NCBI RefSeq assembly: GCF_006861825.1
Contig: NZ_VDGI01000005.1
Coordinates: forward strand, 107,612-171,611
DNA: 64,000 nt
Direction of reading: 5' to 3'
Source: Psychrobacillus vulpis
GTDB lineage: Bacteria; Bacillota; Bacilli; Bacillales_A; Planococcaceae
In this document: in pieces, positions 35,567-43,739 of the stretch
Layout of the letters: every line of letters starts with the position of its first letter
Position numbering within the stretch: position 1 is the first letter of the stretch
The notes under the pieces: generated by a model
What the model was told of the DNA's origin: nothing
Database searches by the model: none
What the model saw: the letters and a program-made list of their open reading frames with translations, nothing else
Position numbers and translations under genes: made by a program

Positions 35567-37201
35567 GTATATTCTATCCAAAGGTATACTTACTAACTGA
35601 TGTGCTTTAATAGCAACTTCGAGTGCGAGTCGGTTTGATGGCTCCATAAAATCTTTACCGAGAAGTACTTCAAGTTTCTCTAGTCTGTTATATAACGTTT
35701 GTCTGACGATAAACAAGCGATCAGCGGCTTCATTCTTCACTCCGTTGCAATCCAAGTATACGCAAAGTGTAGTAAAGAGGTCGCTTTCTGTTTTTTGATC
35801 AAAATCTAATACAGGTTTCAAGTAATCATTTATGTAGTCTTCTATTTGACCACTTTCTGTTAATGAGAGAAGCAGTCTATAGATCCCAAGATTTTCATAA
35901 AAGGATGTTTTTGCTATGTGAGAGCCCTGTATTTTTAGAACTTCTGTTGCTTCATGATAACCATTTTTCGCTTGATCAATAGTTTTGTAGACTCTGCTAA
36001 TACCGAATGTACATTTAGATCCATCCATAAAACTTTTTTCCTTCATTTGGACTATGTTTTGAATTATTTGTTCGAATCTGTCGGTGTCTTTCTTTAAATG
36101 TTCAGCAGCGATAAAGGACGCAATCACTGAAATCTCGGTCTTTCTTGAAGAAACAGCGGGAAAGAAACCAAGTCGTTTGAAAAGGGAGCGTATTAGCACA
36201 GATCTTTGAAGCTTTACTTCTTCCCAATCATCCTCGCTGATACTAGATTCGGGGAAATCCATTCGGATGATAAAAACCCTAAAATGCATATTACGGCTAG
36301 TGGAGGGTAAATAAGTTTGAATGTCGTCTTGTTCATAGTCTCTGCCTTTTAATAAGTTTCGGACAAGTTTGTCTTCCATGTTGTGTTTTCGTTCTCCAAT
36401 TGTTCTGTTTCTTAATAGAATTTGTACGATAGCGAGTGCTGCACGATCTAATATTAAATAAAAGAATTCATTTGGTATCAGCTGTTTTATTGGTAAACAT
36501 AAATGTCCCCAAATTTGTCCTATTCCTTTGACAGGTATGAGCACATAAGATTCATTGTCGAGTATAAAAGTACTTGGTTCTATATTTTCTTTGGGAGATT
36601 CTTCGATAAAAGAACGAATGGAAGTTTCGATGTTTCTAATTTCAGATGGATAATAATACGATTTTGAATCATCTGTTATAAACAAGACGCCTTGTTGTAG
36701 GTAGTGATGCAGCTCCTGAAGGATTTTTAATATGCCATTAGGAGTAAGTGAAAGGTCGATAAATTTCCTGGAAAGTGTATCAAGCTGCGATAGCATTTGA
36801 TGATGTTGGTTAATGATGAGTGTGTGTAAATCTTGCGTAATATCAACAAACTTAACTATTTCTTTAAAAATAATAAGAGGAAAATCATGCTTCTCAGCTA
36901 AATGGATAAGTTCAATTGGAATCTCCTTAAAATACGTGCCTATTTCAATGCACATACCGGCAGCATTTTTTTCGATTAAGTTCTCCAAGTACTTAATTTG
37001 AGTAGAGAGGTCTAGTTGTAGGCCAACGCCTGTCGTTAATATTAATTCTCCTCCGTTAATAAAGGATTCAAATTCTTTAGTTTCTAAAATATGTGACCAC
37101 TTTACTTGTCTTGATAATCCTTTTGAGCCTGCAATAACTTTAGCAGAAATAAATGTTTTTCTTTTTAAAACATCTCTAACAGTTAACACATATTCAGTCA
37201 T
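35543..37201 (-). CDS. PucR-family transcriptional regulator
   Basis: A 552-residue regulator with the N-terminal PucR domain (YVLTVRDVLKRKTFISAKVI, KGLSRQVKWSHILET, LILTTGVGL), a middle GGDEF-like CdaR region around FGISRVYKTIDQAKNGYHEA, and the C-terminal helix-turn-helix CNGVKNEAADRLFIVRQTLYNRLEKLE. PucR proteins control purine, gamma-aminobutyrate and beta-alanine-type catabolic genes. It is divergent from the mmsA-class and aminotransferase genes across 147 nt, the usual place for its targets, and ends at a terminator shared with the peptide operon. Confidence 0.9.
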   Translation of the reverse strand: MTEYVLTVRDVLKRKTFISAKVIAGSKGLSRQVKWSHILETKEFESFINGGELILTTGVGLQLDLSTQIKYLENLIEKNAAGMCIEIGTYFKEIPIELIHLAEKHDFPLIIFKEIVKFVDITQDLHTLIINQHHQMLSQLDTLSRKFIDLSLTPNGILKILQELHHYLQQGVLFITDDSKSYYYPSEIRNIETSIRSFIEESPKENIEPSTFILDNESYVLIPVKGIGQIWGHLCLPIKQLIPNEFFYLILDRAALAIVQILLRNRTIGERKHNMEDKLVRNLLKGRDYEQDDIQTYLPSTSRNMHFRVFIIRMDFPESSISEDDWEEVKLQRSVLIRSLFKRLGFFPAVSSRKTEISVIASFIAAEHLKKDTDRFEQIIQNIVQMKEKSFMDGSKCTFGISRVYKTIDQAKNGYHEATEVLKIQGSHIAKTSFYENLGIYRLLLSLTESGQIEDYINDYLKPVLDFDQKTESDLFTTLCVYLDCNGVKNEAADRLFIVRQTLYNRLEKLEVLLGKDFMEPSNRLALEVAIKAHQLVSIPLDRIYKPVFTLQ

Positions 37202-37348
37202 CTTTCATAACCTCCAAAAAGTTAAAAAATTTCTTCAATGATTATACTTTCTGTAAAGTGTAACTATTCTAAATTATTTGTAATATTAAATATAAGCTTT
37301 ATTGTAAACTACGTTAAGACTAAAGAAAAGTAGAATTGGAGGAATATT

Positions 37349-38818
37349 ATGAATAAAGTAGATGTGAAAAAGAAAGCGCTTTCAAACTTCATAAATGGAC
37401 AATGGGTAAAGTCTACAACGGAAGAGTATATGGAAGTTCCAAATCCTGCAACAGGAGAATTAGTAGCAGAAGTACCTATTTCGACATATGAAGACTTAGA
37501 AAAAGCAGTTGATGCAGCAAAAAAAGCATTTAAGTCTTGGAAGAATGTGGCCGTTCCGCAGCGGTCACGTATTCTATTTAAATTCCAACAGTTATTAATA
37601 GAACATTCGAATGAACTAGCTAAACTCATTACTATTGAAAATGGAAAAAATTATTCGGAAGCACTCGGTGAGGTACAGAGAGGGATAGAATGCGTCGAAT
37701 TCGCAGCTGGTACACCGACATTAATGATGGGTTATCAACTTCCGGATATAGCAACAAATATCGAATCTGGTATGTACCGATATCCATTAGGAATAGTTGC
37801 GGGAATCACACCATTCAACTTCCCGATGATGGTACCTTGTTGGATGTTTCCCCTGGCAATTGCAAGTGGGAATACGTTTATATTGAAACCATCTGAAAGA
37901 ACTCCTCTATTAGCAAATCGACTTGCAGAGTTGTTAATAGAGGCAGGTTTACCAGAAGGTGTATTTAATATTGTGCATGGAGCACATGATATTGTGAATG
38001 GAATTCTTAGTCATCCGGACATTCCAGCAGTATCTTTTGTTGGATCCCAACCAGTCGCAGAATATGTATATAAAACAGGTGCATTGAATGGTAAAAGAGT
38101 GCAAGCACTTGCAGGAGCTAAAAATCATACAATTGTCATGCCCGATGCAGATATGGATTTAACTGTAACAAATATTATTAATGCTGCTTTCGGATCTGCG
38201 GGTGAGAGATGTATGGCATGTGCTGTTGTCGTAGCAGTTGGCGAAGTTGCAGATAACCTTGTTGGTAGATTAGTAGAAGAAACGAACAAACTTACAATCG
38301 GAAACGGGTTGGAAGACGGAATTTTCCTAGGTCCTGTCATTAGAGACTCGCATAGAGACAGAACACTTCAGTTTATTGAATCAGGTGTGAAGGAAGGAGC
38401 AACGTTATTAAGGGATGGAAGGACGGGCGAATCATCTTACAAAGGCGGTTATTTTATAGGTCCAACAATCTTCGACCACGTGAATCAAGAAATGAAAATC
38501 TGGAAAGAAGAAATTTTTGCTCCGGTTCTATCTATTGTAAGAGTTGATACTTTGGATGAGGCAATTGAATTTGCAAATCAATCAGAATTCGCGAATGGAG
38601 CGTGTTTATTTACAGATAGTGCGAAAGCAATTAGACAATTTAGAGAAGAAATTGATGCAGGAATGTTAGGAGTAAATTTAGGTGTGCCAGCACCAATGGC
38701 ATTTTTTCCGTTCTCAGGTTATAAAAAGTCATTTTACGGCGATCTCCATGCAAATGGACGAGACGGAATCGAATTTTACACACGCAAGAAAATGCTAACG
38801 GCTCGTCATTCAAATTAG
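37349..38818 (+). CDS. mmsA: CoA-acylating methylmalonate/malonate-semialdehyde dehydrogenase
   Basis: A 489-residue aldehyde dehydrogenase of the MmsA/IolA class: [37 protein letters not shown], catalytic Cys in [14 protein letters not shown], and [13 protein letters not shown] where the general-base Glu of ordinary members is replaced by Asn, the mark of the CoA-dependent class. It converts methylmalonate semialdehyde to propionyl-CoA, or malonate semialdehyde to acetyl-CoA. Starts after TGGAGG. Together with the following aminotransferase it would complete degradation of beta-alanine or 3-aminoisobutyrate. Confidence 0.92.
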   Translation: MNKVDVKKKALSNFINGQWVKSTTEEYMEVPNPATGELVAEVPISTYEDLEKAVDAAKKAFKSWKNVAVPQRSRILFKFQQLLIEHSNELAKLITIENGKNYSEALGEVQRGIECVEFAAGTPTLMMGYQLPDIATNIESGMYRYPLGIVAGITPFNFPMMVPCWMFPLAIASGNTFILKPSERTPLLANRLAELLIEAGLPEGVFNIVHGAHDIVNGILSHPDIPAVSFVGSQPVAEYVYKTGALNGKRVQALAGAKNHTIVMPDADMDLTVTNIINAAFGSAGERCMACAVVVAVGEVADNLVGRLVEETNKLTIGNGLEDGIFLGPVIRDSHRDRTLQFIESGVKEGATLLRDGRTGESSYKGGYFIGPTIFDHVNQEMKIWKEEIFAPVLSIVRVDTLDEAIEFANQSEFANGACLFTDSAKAIRQFREEIDAGMLGVNLGVPAPMAFFPFSGYKKSFYGDLHANGRDGIEFYTRKKMLTARHSN

Positions 38819-38835
38819 GAAAGGGGTAAGTCAGT

Positions 38836-40194
38836 ATGACATTAGAGAGTAAAGAAACACAATCATTAGTTGAAAAGGATCGCCAAAATATTTGGCATCA
38901 TATATCCGCGTATAACGAAAAGAGTCATCCGATGATCGTTTCTAGTGGGGAAGGAGCTTGGGTCATTGACCACAATGGGAACAAATATTTGGACGGCATG
39001 TCCGGACTTTGGGCTGTAAATGTTGGTTACGGACGTGAGGAGTTGGCACAGGCAGCATATGATCAAATGAAAAAACTTGCATATGTTCCGATGACACAGA
39101 GCCATGAACCGGCGATTGAGCTTGCAGCAAAGTTAAATGAAATGCTGGATGAAGACTATATAATCTTTTATTCCAATAGTGGGTCGGATGCAAATGAAGT
39201 AGCGTTCAAAATCGCTCGCCAATACCATCAGCAAAACGGGGAACCATCTCGCTATAAATTCATTTCGCGTTACCGAGCTTACCACGGAAGTTCCATGGGG
39301 GCATTATCAGCAACGGGTCAAGCACTACGAAAATATAAGTATGAGCCTCTTGCACCAGGATTTTTACACGTAGCTCCACCAGATAATTACCGTAGACCGA
39401 AAGGACAATCGATCGAGGAATATAATATTCAGCGAGCGCAGGAATTTGAAGAGAAGATTATTTGGGAGCAAAAAGAGACGATTGCTGGGATAATTATGGA
39501 ACCACTAATTACAGGCGGAGGCATCCTCATTCCGCATCCAGTTTATCTTGAGAAAGTACAAGAAATTTGTCGTCGTCACGGAGTTCTTTTAATTATAGAT
39601 GAAGTTATTTGCGGATTTGGACGGACAGGTAAAACTTTTGGCCATCGGCATTTTAATATAAAGCCGGACATTATTACGATGGCAAAGGGATTAACAAGTG
39701 CCTACTTGCCACTTTCCGTAACAGCTATCCGAAAAGATATTTATGAAAAATTTAATACGGCTGTGGAGAACAGTCATCTCCGCCATATTAATACATTTGG
39801 TGGAAATCCAGCTGCTTGCGCGGTCGCATTAAAGAATATTGAAATCATGGAAAAAGAAAATCTCGTCGAACGTTCGGCAGAGCTAGGAGAAAGATTATTA
39901 AAAGAATTGTCTAGTTTAAGTAAGCATCCATATGTTGGAGACGTTCGTGGCCTTGGTTTTCTCTTAGGCATCGAATTAGTTGAAAACAAAGAAACGAAAG
40001 AGCCTGCTTCTATCGAACGTGTCGCAAAAATTATTGGAGATTGCAAGGCAAATGGACTAATCATTGGAAAAAATGGAGACACAGTTGCAGGCTTCAATAA
40101 TATTTTAACGCTTTGCCCTCCATTATCCTGTACCGACGAAGATTTAGAGTTCATGATAGCGGTAATTAAGAACGTCTTTAAAGAAAACGAATAG
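38836..40194 (+). CDS. Class-III (omega-amino acid) aminotransferase
   Basis: A 452-residue PLP enzyme of the omega-transaminase class: DHNGNKYLDGMSGLWAVNVG, SNSGSDANEVAFKIA (phosphate-binding), YHGSSMGALSATG, DEVICGFGRTG and the Schiff-base Lys in TMAKGLTSAYLPLS. Relatives use beta-alanine, GABA, taurine or other omega-amino donors, and pyruvate as acceptor. It is 17 nt after the mmsA-class gene and under the same promoter. The pair fits beta-alanine to malonate semialdehyde to acetyl-CoA, matching the proposed product of the neighbouring aminopeptidase. Exact donor not proven. Confidence 0.92.
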   Translation: MTLESKETQSLVEKDRQNIWHHISAYNEKSHPMIVSSGEGAWVIDHNGNKYLDGMSGLWAVNVGYGREELAQAAYDQMKKLAYVPMTQSHEPAIELAAKLNEMLDEDYIIFYSNSGSDANEVAFKIARQYHQQNGEPSRYKFISRYRAYHGSSMGALSATGQALRKYKYEPLAPGFLHVAPPDNYRRPKGQSIEEYNIQRAQEFEEKIIWEQKETIAGIIMEPLITGGGILIPHPVYLEKVQEICRRHGVLLIIDEVICGFGRTGKTFGHRHFNIKPDIITMAKGLTSAYLPLSVTAIRKDIYEKFNTAVENSHLRHINTFGGNPAACAVALKNIEIMEKENLVERSAELGERLLKELSSLSKHPYVGDVRGLGFLLGIELVENKETKEPASIERVAKIIGDCKANGLIIGKNGDTVAGFNNILTLCPPLSCTDEDLEFMIAVIKNVFKENE

Positions 40195-40203
40195 TATAAA
40201 CAC

Positions 40204-40253
40204 AGGGCTTGTCTCACGGTCGATTAATCGACTAGGAGGTAAGCCTTTTATAA
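40204..40253 (+). terminator. Terminator-like hairpin after aminotransferase gene
   Basis: AGGGCTT and AAGCCTTTT bracket an inner perfect GTCGATTAATCGAC palindrome; the right arm runs into a short T stretch. It probably ends the mmsA-aminotransferase transcript. Confidence 0.6.
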
Positions 40254-40334
40254 TTGGAGAAATGAGAGGTTTAGTTGGAATAAAAACAGATATAGTAGGA
40301 AAAAACGCAATGTTTGTTGGAAAAACTAAAATTG

Positions 40335-40377
40335 TTGACAGTTTACTAACCACTGGTTATATTATAACCAGTGGTTA
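40335..40377 (+). promoter_or_regulatory. Promoter covered by a 31-bp palindromic operator
   Basis: TTGACA (40335-40340), a 17-nt spacer and TATATT (40358-40363) form a good promoter. From 40347 to 40377 lies a perfect palindrome with 15-bp arms (left arm TAACCACTGGTTATA, one central base). Each arm also contains the smaller palindrome AACCACTGGTT, so two repressor dimers could bind side by side over the -10 region. Autoregulation by the TetR gene 22 nt downstream is expected. Confidence 0.85.
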
Positions 40378-40398
40378 GTTTTATTAGGAGATGATTAA

Positions 40399-41016
40399 GT
40401 GAAAAACAAACAAGAGCAACGATCGGAAGAAACAAAAAAGCAGATTTTAGAATCAGCTGGAAATTTATTTGCTAAAAAGGGATATGATTCTGTCACAATA
40501 CGAGAAATTGCAAAGGAAGCTGGTTGTTCGCATACAACGATTTATCTTTACTTTAAAGATAAGGAGGCACTGCTACATCAACTTTCTATGCCATCTCTTC
40601 AAGAACTACATATTCAATTGAAACAAATATCCGATATGGACACATTAACAGCGGAAGTAAAATTGAAAGAAATTAGTCGTGAATACATTCACTTTTGCTT
40701 AAAGAATCGAAACATGTATGATGTTTTTTTCAATGCGAAATCATCGAGGGTAGATGAAGAACCTGAATTAGAGATTAATAAATTCCGAGTAGAAATTTTT
40801 GAAATGATGAAATTAGTCATTCAACAATGTCTCTCTATTCCAAACGATGAACAATTGTTGGCCTTTTCCCGCATTTATTATTACAACTTAAATGGAATTT
40901 TAATTACTTATTCGTATCAACATGAACCACTCGACATATTAATGGAAAGATTAACACCGACGTTTGATCTCGCAATAGAAATTCTTGTTTTAGGCTTTAG
41001 AGAAAAATTAAAATAA
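40399..41016 (+). CDS. TetR/AcrR-family transcriptional regulator
   Basis: This 205-residue repressor has the helix-turn-helix VTIREIAKEAGCSHTTIYLYF followed by KDKEALL, and a helical ligand domain. GTG 40399 is preceded by TAGGAG at 8-9 nt. It heads a three-gene operon with an MBL-fold hydrolase and a YrdB-like protein, behind the palindromic operator at 40347-40377 that it most likely recognises. The inducing ligand is unknown. Confidence 0.9.
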   Translation: MKNKQEQRSEETKKQILESAGNLFAKKGYDSVTIREIAKEAGCSHTTIYLYFKDKEALLHQLSMPSLQELHIQLKQISDMDTLTAEVKLKEISREYIHFCLKNRNMYDVFFNAKSSRVDEEPELEINKFRVEIFEMMKLVIQQCLSIPNDEQLLAFSRIYYYNLNGILITYSYQHEPLDILMERLTPTFDLAIEILVLGFREKLK

Positions 41017-41028
41017 GGGGAAATGATG

Positions 41029-41706
41029 ATGAAGGTAAAGAGAGTATCTGAGCATATTTGGAGCTTGAAAACATGGATGTTAGTTCCCATTCATGTGTGG
41101 ATTGTAGTAGAAGAGGATGGAATTACATTAGTAGATGCAGGGATGCCGATGATGGCAAAAGGAATCATGAAATTTATGAAACAACTAGATGCTGGACCTT
41201 TGCAAAGAATCCTCCTAACTCATGGGCATGTTGACCATGTTGGAGCTGTAAAGGCAATATTGACCGAAAATGAAGTGCCGGTACATGCACATCGAATAGA
41301 AATTCCTTATTTAGAAGGGGATCTACTTTATCCGAAACGAAAGAAACTGGAACAAAACTTACCGAAACAACTAACTCAGCCCCTTTTAGAAGACGAGGTT
41401 GGAAAGTTGAATACTATTGGTGGACTAATTCCTTTTCTAACACCTGGTCATTCTCCGGGGCATGTTGTGTATTACCATGAAAAAGATCAAGTGTTGTTAG
41501 CTGGTGACCTCTTTAACTCTAAAAAAGGAAAGCTTCGTCCTCCTATGTTTACAGCTAAAATGGATGAAGCTTTAAAGAGTAGTAATATTGTAAGGGAGCT
41601 AAAGCCTTTACGATTAGAAGTATGTCATGGAAATACGGTATTTCATCCTGCTGATCAGTTAGATGAATATGTAGAAAAAGTCGAGAAGAAATTAGGTGCT
41701 ATTTAA
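41029..41706 (+). CDS. MBL-fold metallohydrolase
   Basis: This 225-residue metallo-beta-lactamase-fold enzyme has the zinc motif LLTHGHVDHVGAV (HxHxDH), a third His in LTPGHSPGHVVYY, the bridging Asp in LLAGDLFNS and a last His in EVCHGNTVF. Such enzymes hydrolyse thioesters, lactones or phosphodiesters. Three ATG codons in a row occur at 41023-41031; the third is 8 nt from AAGGGG and I prefer it, a difference of two residues. It is the second gene of a TetR-controlled operon; substrate unknown. Confidence 0.9.
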   Translation: MKVKRVSEHIWSLKTWMLVPIHVWIVVEEDGITLVDAGMPMMAKGIMKFMKQLDAGPLQRILLTHGHVDHVGAVKAILTENEVPVHAHRIEIPYLEGDLLYPKRKKLEQNLPKQLTQPLLEDEVGKLNTIGGLIPFLTPGHSPGHVVYYHEKDQVLLAGDLFNSKKGKLRPPMFTAKMDEALKSSNIVRELKPLRLEVCHGNTVFHPADQLDEYVEKVEKKLGAI

Positions 41707-41708
41707 AC

Positions 41709-42062
41709 GTGATAATTATCCAATACACCGTGCTTAGTTTATTTTTCTTCATGGAAATATGTGCATTAGCAGCGTTCTCGTTTTGGGGATTTCATATAGA
41801 CCAAGGTAGGATTACCAAAATATTATTCGGAATAGGGACTCCTCTTCTAATCGCAATCTTTTGGGGTACATTTATATCTCCAAAAGCAACTTTTCCAGTG
41901 ACCGTTCCAGTACGAATTGTACTGCAATTCATTATATTTGCCCTTGCAGCCGCTGCGCTATATTTCTCAGATAAAAGCCTGCTAGCGTTTATTTTTGGAG
42001 TAGTTGTATTGATTGAAATGATATTAATGTATTCAGTCGTTGATAACCCTAATTCCAATTGA
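41709..42062 (+). CDS. YrdB-family (DUF2568) membrane protein
   Basis: A 117-residue protein with four hydrophobic segments, beginning IIIQYTVLSLFFFMEICALA and containing WGTFISPKATFPVT and PVRIVLQFIIFALAAAALY, the DUF2568 pattern of B. subtilis YrdB. Function is unknown. The GTG start follows the MBL gene stop by two bases, so it is translationally coupled and shares the TetR-regulated promoter. A terminator-type hairpin follows. Confidence 0.85.
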   Translation: MIIIQYTVLSLFFFMEICALAAFSFWGFHIDQGRITKILFGIGTPLLIAIFWGTFISPKATFPVTVPVRIVLQFIIFALAAAALYFSDKSLLAFIFGVVVLIEMILMYSVVDNPNSN

Positions 42063-42227
42063 GCCAAAAACATATAAAGTGTTTTTGATTTGAGACTGTA
42101 GACAAACTCGATAAAATCGAATTTGCTTCAGTCTTTTTTCTTATTAAATAGAATTAAGACTAATTAAGTCCGTAAAAACCCACTCGCTTTCCGCGGACGA
42201 ATCGCCATGCCTCCTCCTCGGTCCGCT
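42063..42227. terminator. Terminator hairpins downstream of yrdB-like gene
   Basis: Two hairpins follow the stop codon. AAAAACA pairs with TGTTTTT at 42066-42087. Then GACTG...CTCGAT pairs with ATCGAA...CAGTC at 42094-42133, followed by six T. The remainder to 42227 is a GC-rich fragment (GCTTTCCGCGGACGA, TCCTCCTCGGTCCGCTG) of the dispersed repeat family. Confidence 0.6.
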
Positions 42228-42629
42228 GAGGGCACTGAAAAAGTCCCTATAATTTGACGTTGCCGGATGAAGTTGACCAATATTCCAATAAATAAGAAAA
42301 TCGTTGAAACGGCTCCCTTTCCGGAGGCCACTGAAAAAGTCACTTTTTTTCAAAAAATAAAAACGAAATCCCATAATTCCTTCACTTTTTAGGGTGTTTA
42401 TGGGGACGTCATGCCAATTTTGATACAAATATACTTCTCAAGTGGTGACTTTATTTTCTGAATTTTGGTTTTTCAGTGACCTCCCTTTCCGCGGACGTTG
42501 CCTCAGCCTCCTCGCTTCGCTGCGGGGTCTTTGACTAACACTATTCCCGCAGGAGTGTCGCCTTTTTCAACGATTTTCTAGAAATGAAAAAGTATTTATA
42601 TTAAAAATAGACTGTTTTTCAGTGCCCTC
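42228..42629. mobile_element. Outer MITE-like element
   Basis: Bounded by the perfect 15-bp inverted repeats GAGGGCACTGAAAAA (42228-42242) and TTTTTCAGTGCCCTC (42615-42629), flanked on both sides by CGCT. Inside is the dispersed GC-rich repeat also seen at 12384-12495, itself interrupted by a second element at 42324-42483. There is no transposase, so mobilisation would need an enzyme from elsewhere. Confidence 0.7.
42324..42483. mobile_element. Inner MITE-like element with 8-bp target duplication
   Basis: A 160-bp element with 15-bp terminal inverted repeats, GAGGCCACTGAAAAA and TTTTTCAGTGACCTC (14 of 15 match). The octamer CCTTTCCG occurs directly on each side (42316-42323 and 42484-42491), a clear target-site duplication. 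Removing the element and one octamer restores the continuous repeat found at 12384-12495. The termini match those of the outer element, so both were moved by the same transposase type. Confidence 0.8.
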
Positions 42630-42671
42630 CGCTCCGTTTTTCCGCAGGAGTCTCGCAGTTTTTTCCTCTAC

Positions 42672-42836
42672 GTATTGACTCAAGGAGTTGTTTTACAAAA
42701 TGAACTTGATCCCCTAAAGATGAGCAGTGTATATATTAAACCGTCTTTCTATGATGAAGATGCTCAGCTTCGTCCGAATACTCCTCTCAAATATGTTGTT
42801 GAATTAACTTTTGGTAATACAGTTTTTACACTTTAG
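42672..42836 (+). pseudogene. C-terminal gene remnant, unidentified
   Basis: A 54-codon frame contains NELDPLKMSSVYIKPSFYDE, then DAQLRPNTPLKYVVELTFGN and the end TVFTL with a stop. Composition and codon use look like real protein. It has no start and begins right after the GC-rich repeat, which evidently cut off the 5' part. I do not recognise the family. Confidence 0.4.
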
Positions 42837-43142
42837 ATCAGATTTTCAATAGCTAATTGGTTGCGCTCTTGATTTTGGTTTCTCGTCATCATTTTCCATC
42901 ACCTCAAGATTATTTTTATTTTCAATAATAAAAAAGAATGAGTAAATAGAATTATTGGTTTGGAGAAGCGTCCGCTCGACTCCTGCGGGAATGTGAGACA
43001 GACGAGACCCTGCAGGAGTATAGCGACGAAGCGGCTCGGCGCTCACCCGCGGAAAGCGAGCGGAAAGCTTCGGAAAACCTGATTTCCCTTATTTTAAAAA
43101 AACTTATATAACTCGTTTTTTTGAGTTTATATACAGTCCGGA
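42837..43142. repeat. Dispersed GC-rich repeat, copy 4, with flanks
   Basis: At 42960-43075 a GC-rich unit with GACTCCTGCGGGAATG, GACGAGACCCTGCAGGAG and CCCGCGGAAAGCGAGCGG stands out from AT-rich flanks; its complement matches the unit at 46060-46150. The leftward strand near 42843-42896 has a 17-codon frame (MENDDEKPKSRAQPISY) after GAGGTG that could be a tiny gene, but support is weak. Confidence 0.6.
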
Positions 43143-43170
43143 GCCAAAAAAAGTGTTTTTGGCTTTTTTT
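43143..43170 (+). terminator. Terminator-like hairpin upstream of sigM
   Basis: GCCAAAAA pairs with TTTTTGGC and is followed by seven T. The surrounding text (GGAGCCAAAAA ... AGTGTTTTT) repeats that at 42060-42087 after yrdB, so the repeat island between them may have split or duplicated one original terminator. Confidence 0.6.
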
Positions 43171-43190
43171 ATTAAAAAATAAAAATAATT

Positions 43191-43217
43191 TGCAACTTTT
43201 AGATGTAGTTCTGCGTT
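43191..43217 (+). promoter_or_regulatory. ECF-type promoter of the sigM operon
   Basis: TGCAAC (43191-43196), a 17-nt spacer and CGTT (43214-43217) resemble the TGAAAC/CGTC elements read by SigM and related ECF factors. The distance equals that of the spo0M promoter. It would give positive autoregulation of the sigma factor. Confidence 0.55.
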
Positions 43218-43241
43218 GATTGTACGAATGGAGGCAGGTAC

Positions 43242-43739
43242 ATGGAAATTGAAGACATCTATCGGTTGTACGTGAATGATTTGTACCGCTATTTGCTATC
43301 CCTTTCAAAAGATCATTATAGGGCGGAGGAACTTGTACAGGAAACGGTTTATCGAGCTTTTCTTCATATAGATGATTATCAAGGATACGTCAAACCATGG
43401 TTGTTTAAAACAGCATATCATGTGTTCATTGATTCGATACGAAGAGATCAAAGGGTAGTGCTTACGGATACGCCATTTCTATCAAGTTGGGTGGCAAAGG
43501 ATTTAACGGAAGAAACAGTTGTGGAGAAAGATGGATATGGAAAACTTTTGACATTAATAGAGGGTCTTCCGATAAATGAGAAACAAGCCATTCTACTCTG
43601 TGATGTACATGACTTTTCCTATAAAGAGGCTTCAGAAATTCTTGTTCAAAATATTAATACAGTGAAAAGTCATTTACATCGAGGAAGAAGAAAATTGAGG
43701 AAGATGCTACAAGAAAGGGTGGAAATACATGAGCCATAA
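43242..43739 (+). CDS. sigM: ECF RNA polymerase sigma factor, SigM-like
   Basis: A 165-residue sigma-70 factor with only regions 2 and 4. IEDIYRLYVNDLYRYLLSLS and AEELVQETVYRAFLHI form region 2, VKPWLFKTAYHVFIDSIRR the -10 contact helix, and DFSYKEASEILVQNINTVKS followed by HLHRGRRKL the region 4 helix-turn-helix. Length, opening and the two following genes match sigM-yhdL-yhdK of B. subtilis, which protects against cell-envelope stress. GGAGG lies 7 nt before the ATG; the end overlaps the anti-sigma gene by 11 nt. Confidence 0.88.
   Translation: MEIEDIYRLYVNDLYRYLLSLSKDHYRAEELVQETVYRAFLHIDDYQGYVKPWLFKTAYHVFIDSIRRDQRVVLTDTPFLSSWVAKDLTEETVVEKDGYGKLLTLIEGLPINEKQAILLCDVHDFSYKEASEILVQNINTVKSHLHRGRRKLRKMLQERVEIHEP

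Noticed and set aside
42952..43308. 118-codon leftward frame before sigM
   Set aside because: Antisense to the sigM start and through a GC-rich repeat; no start signals.
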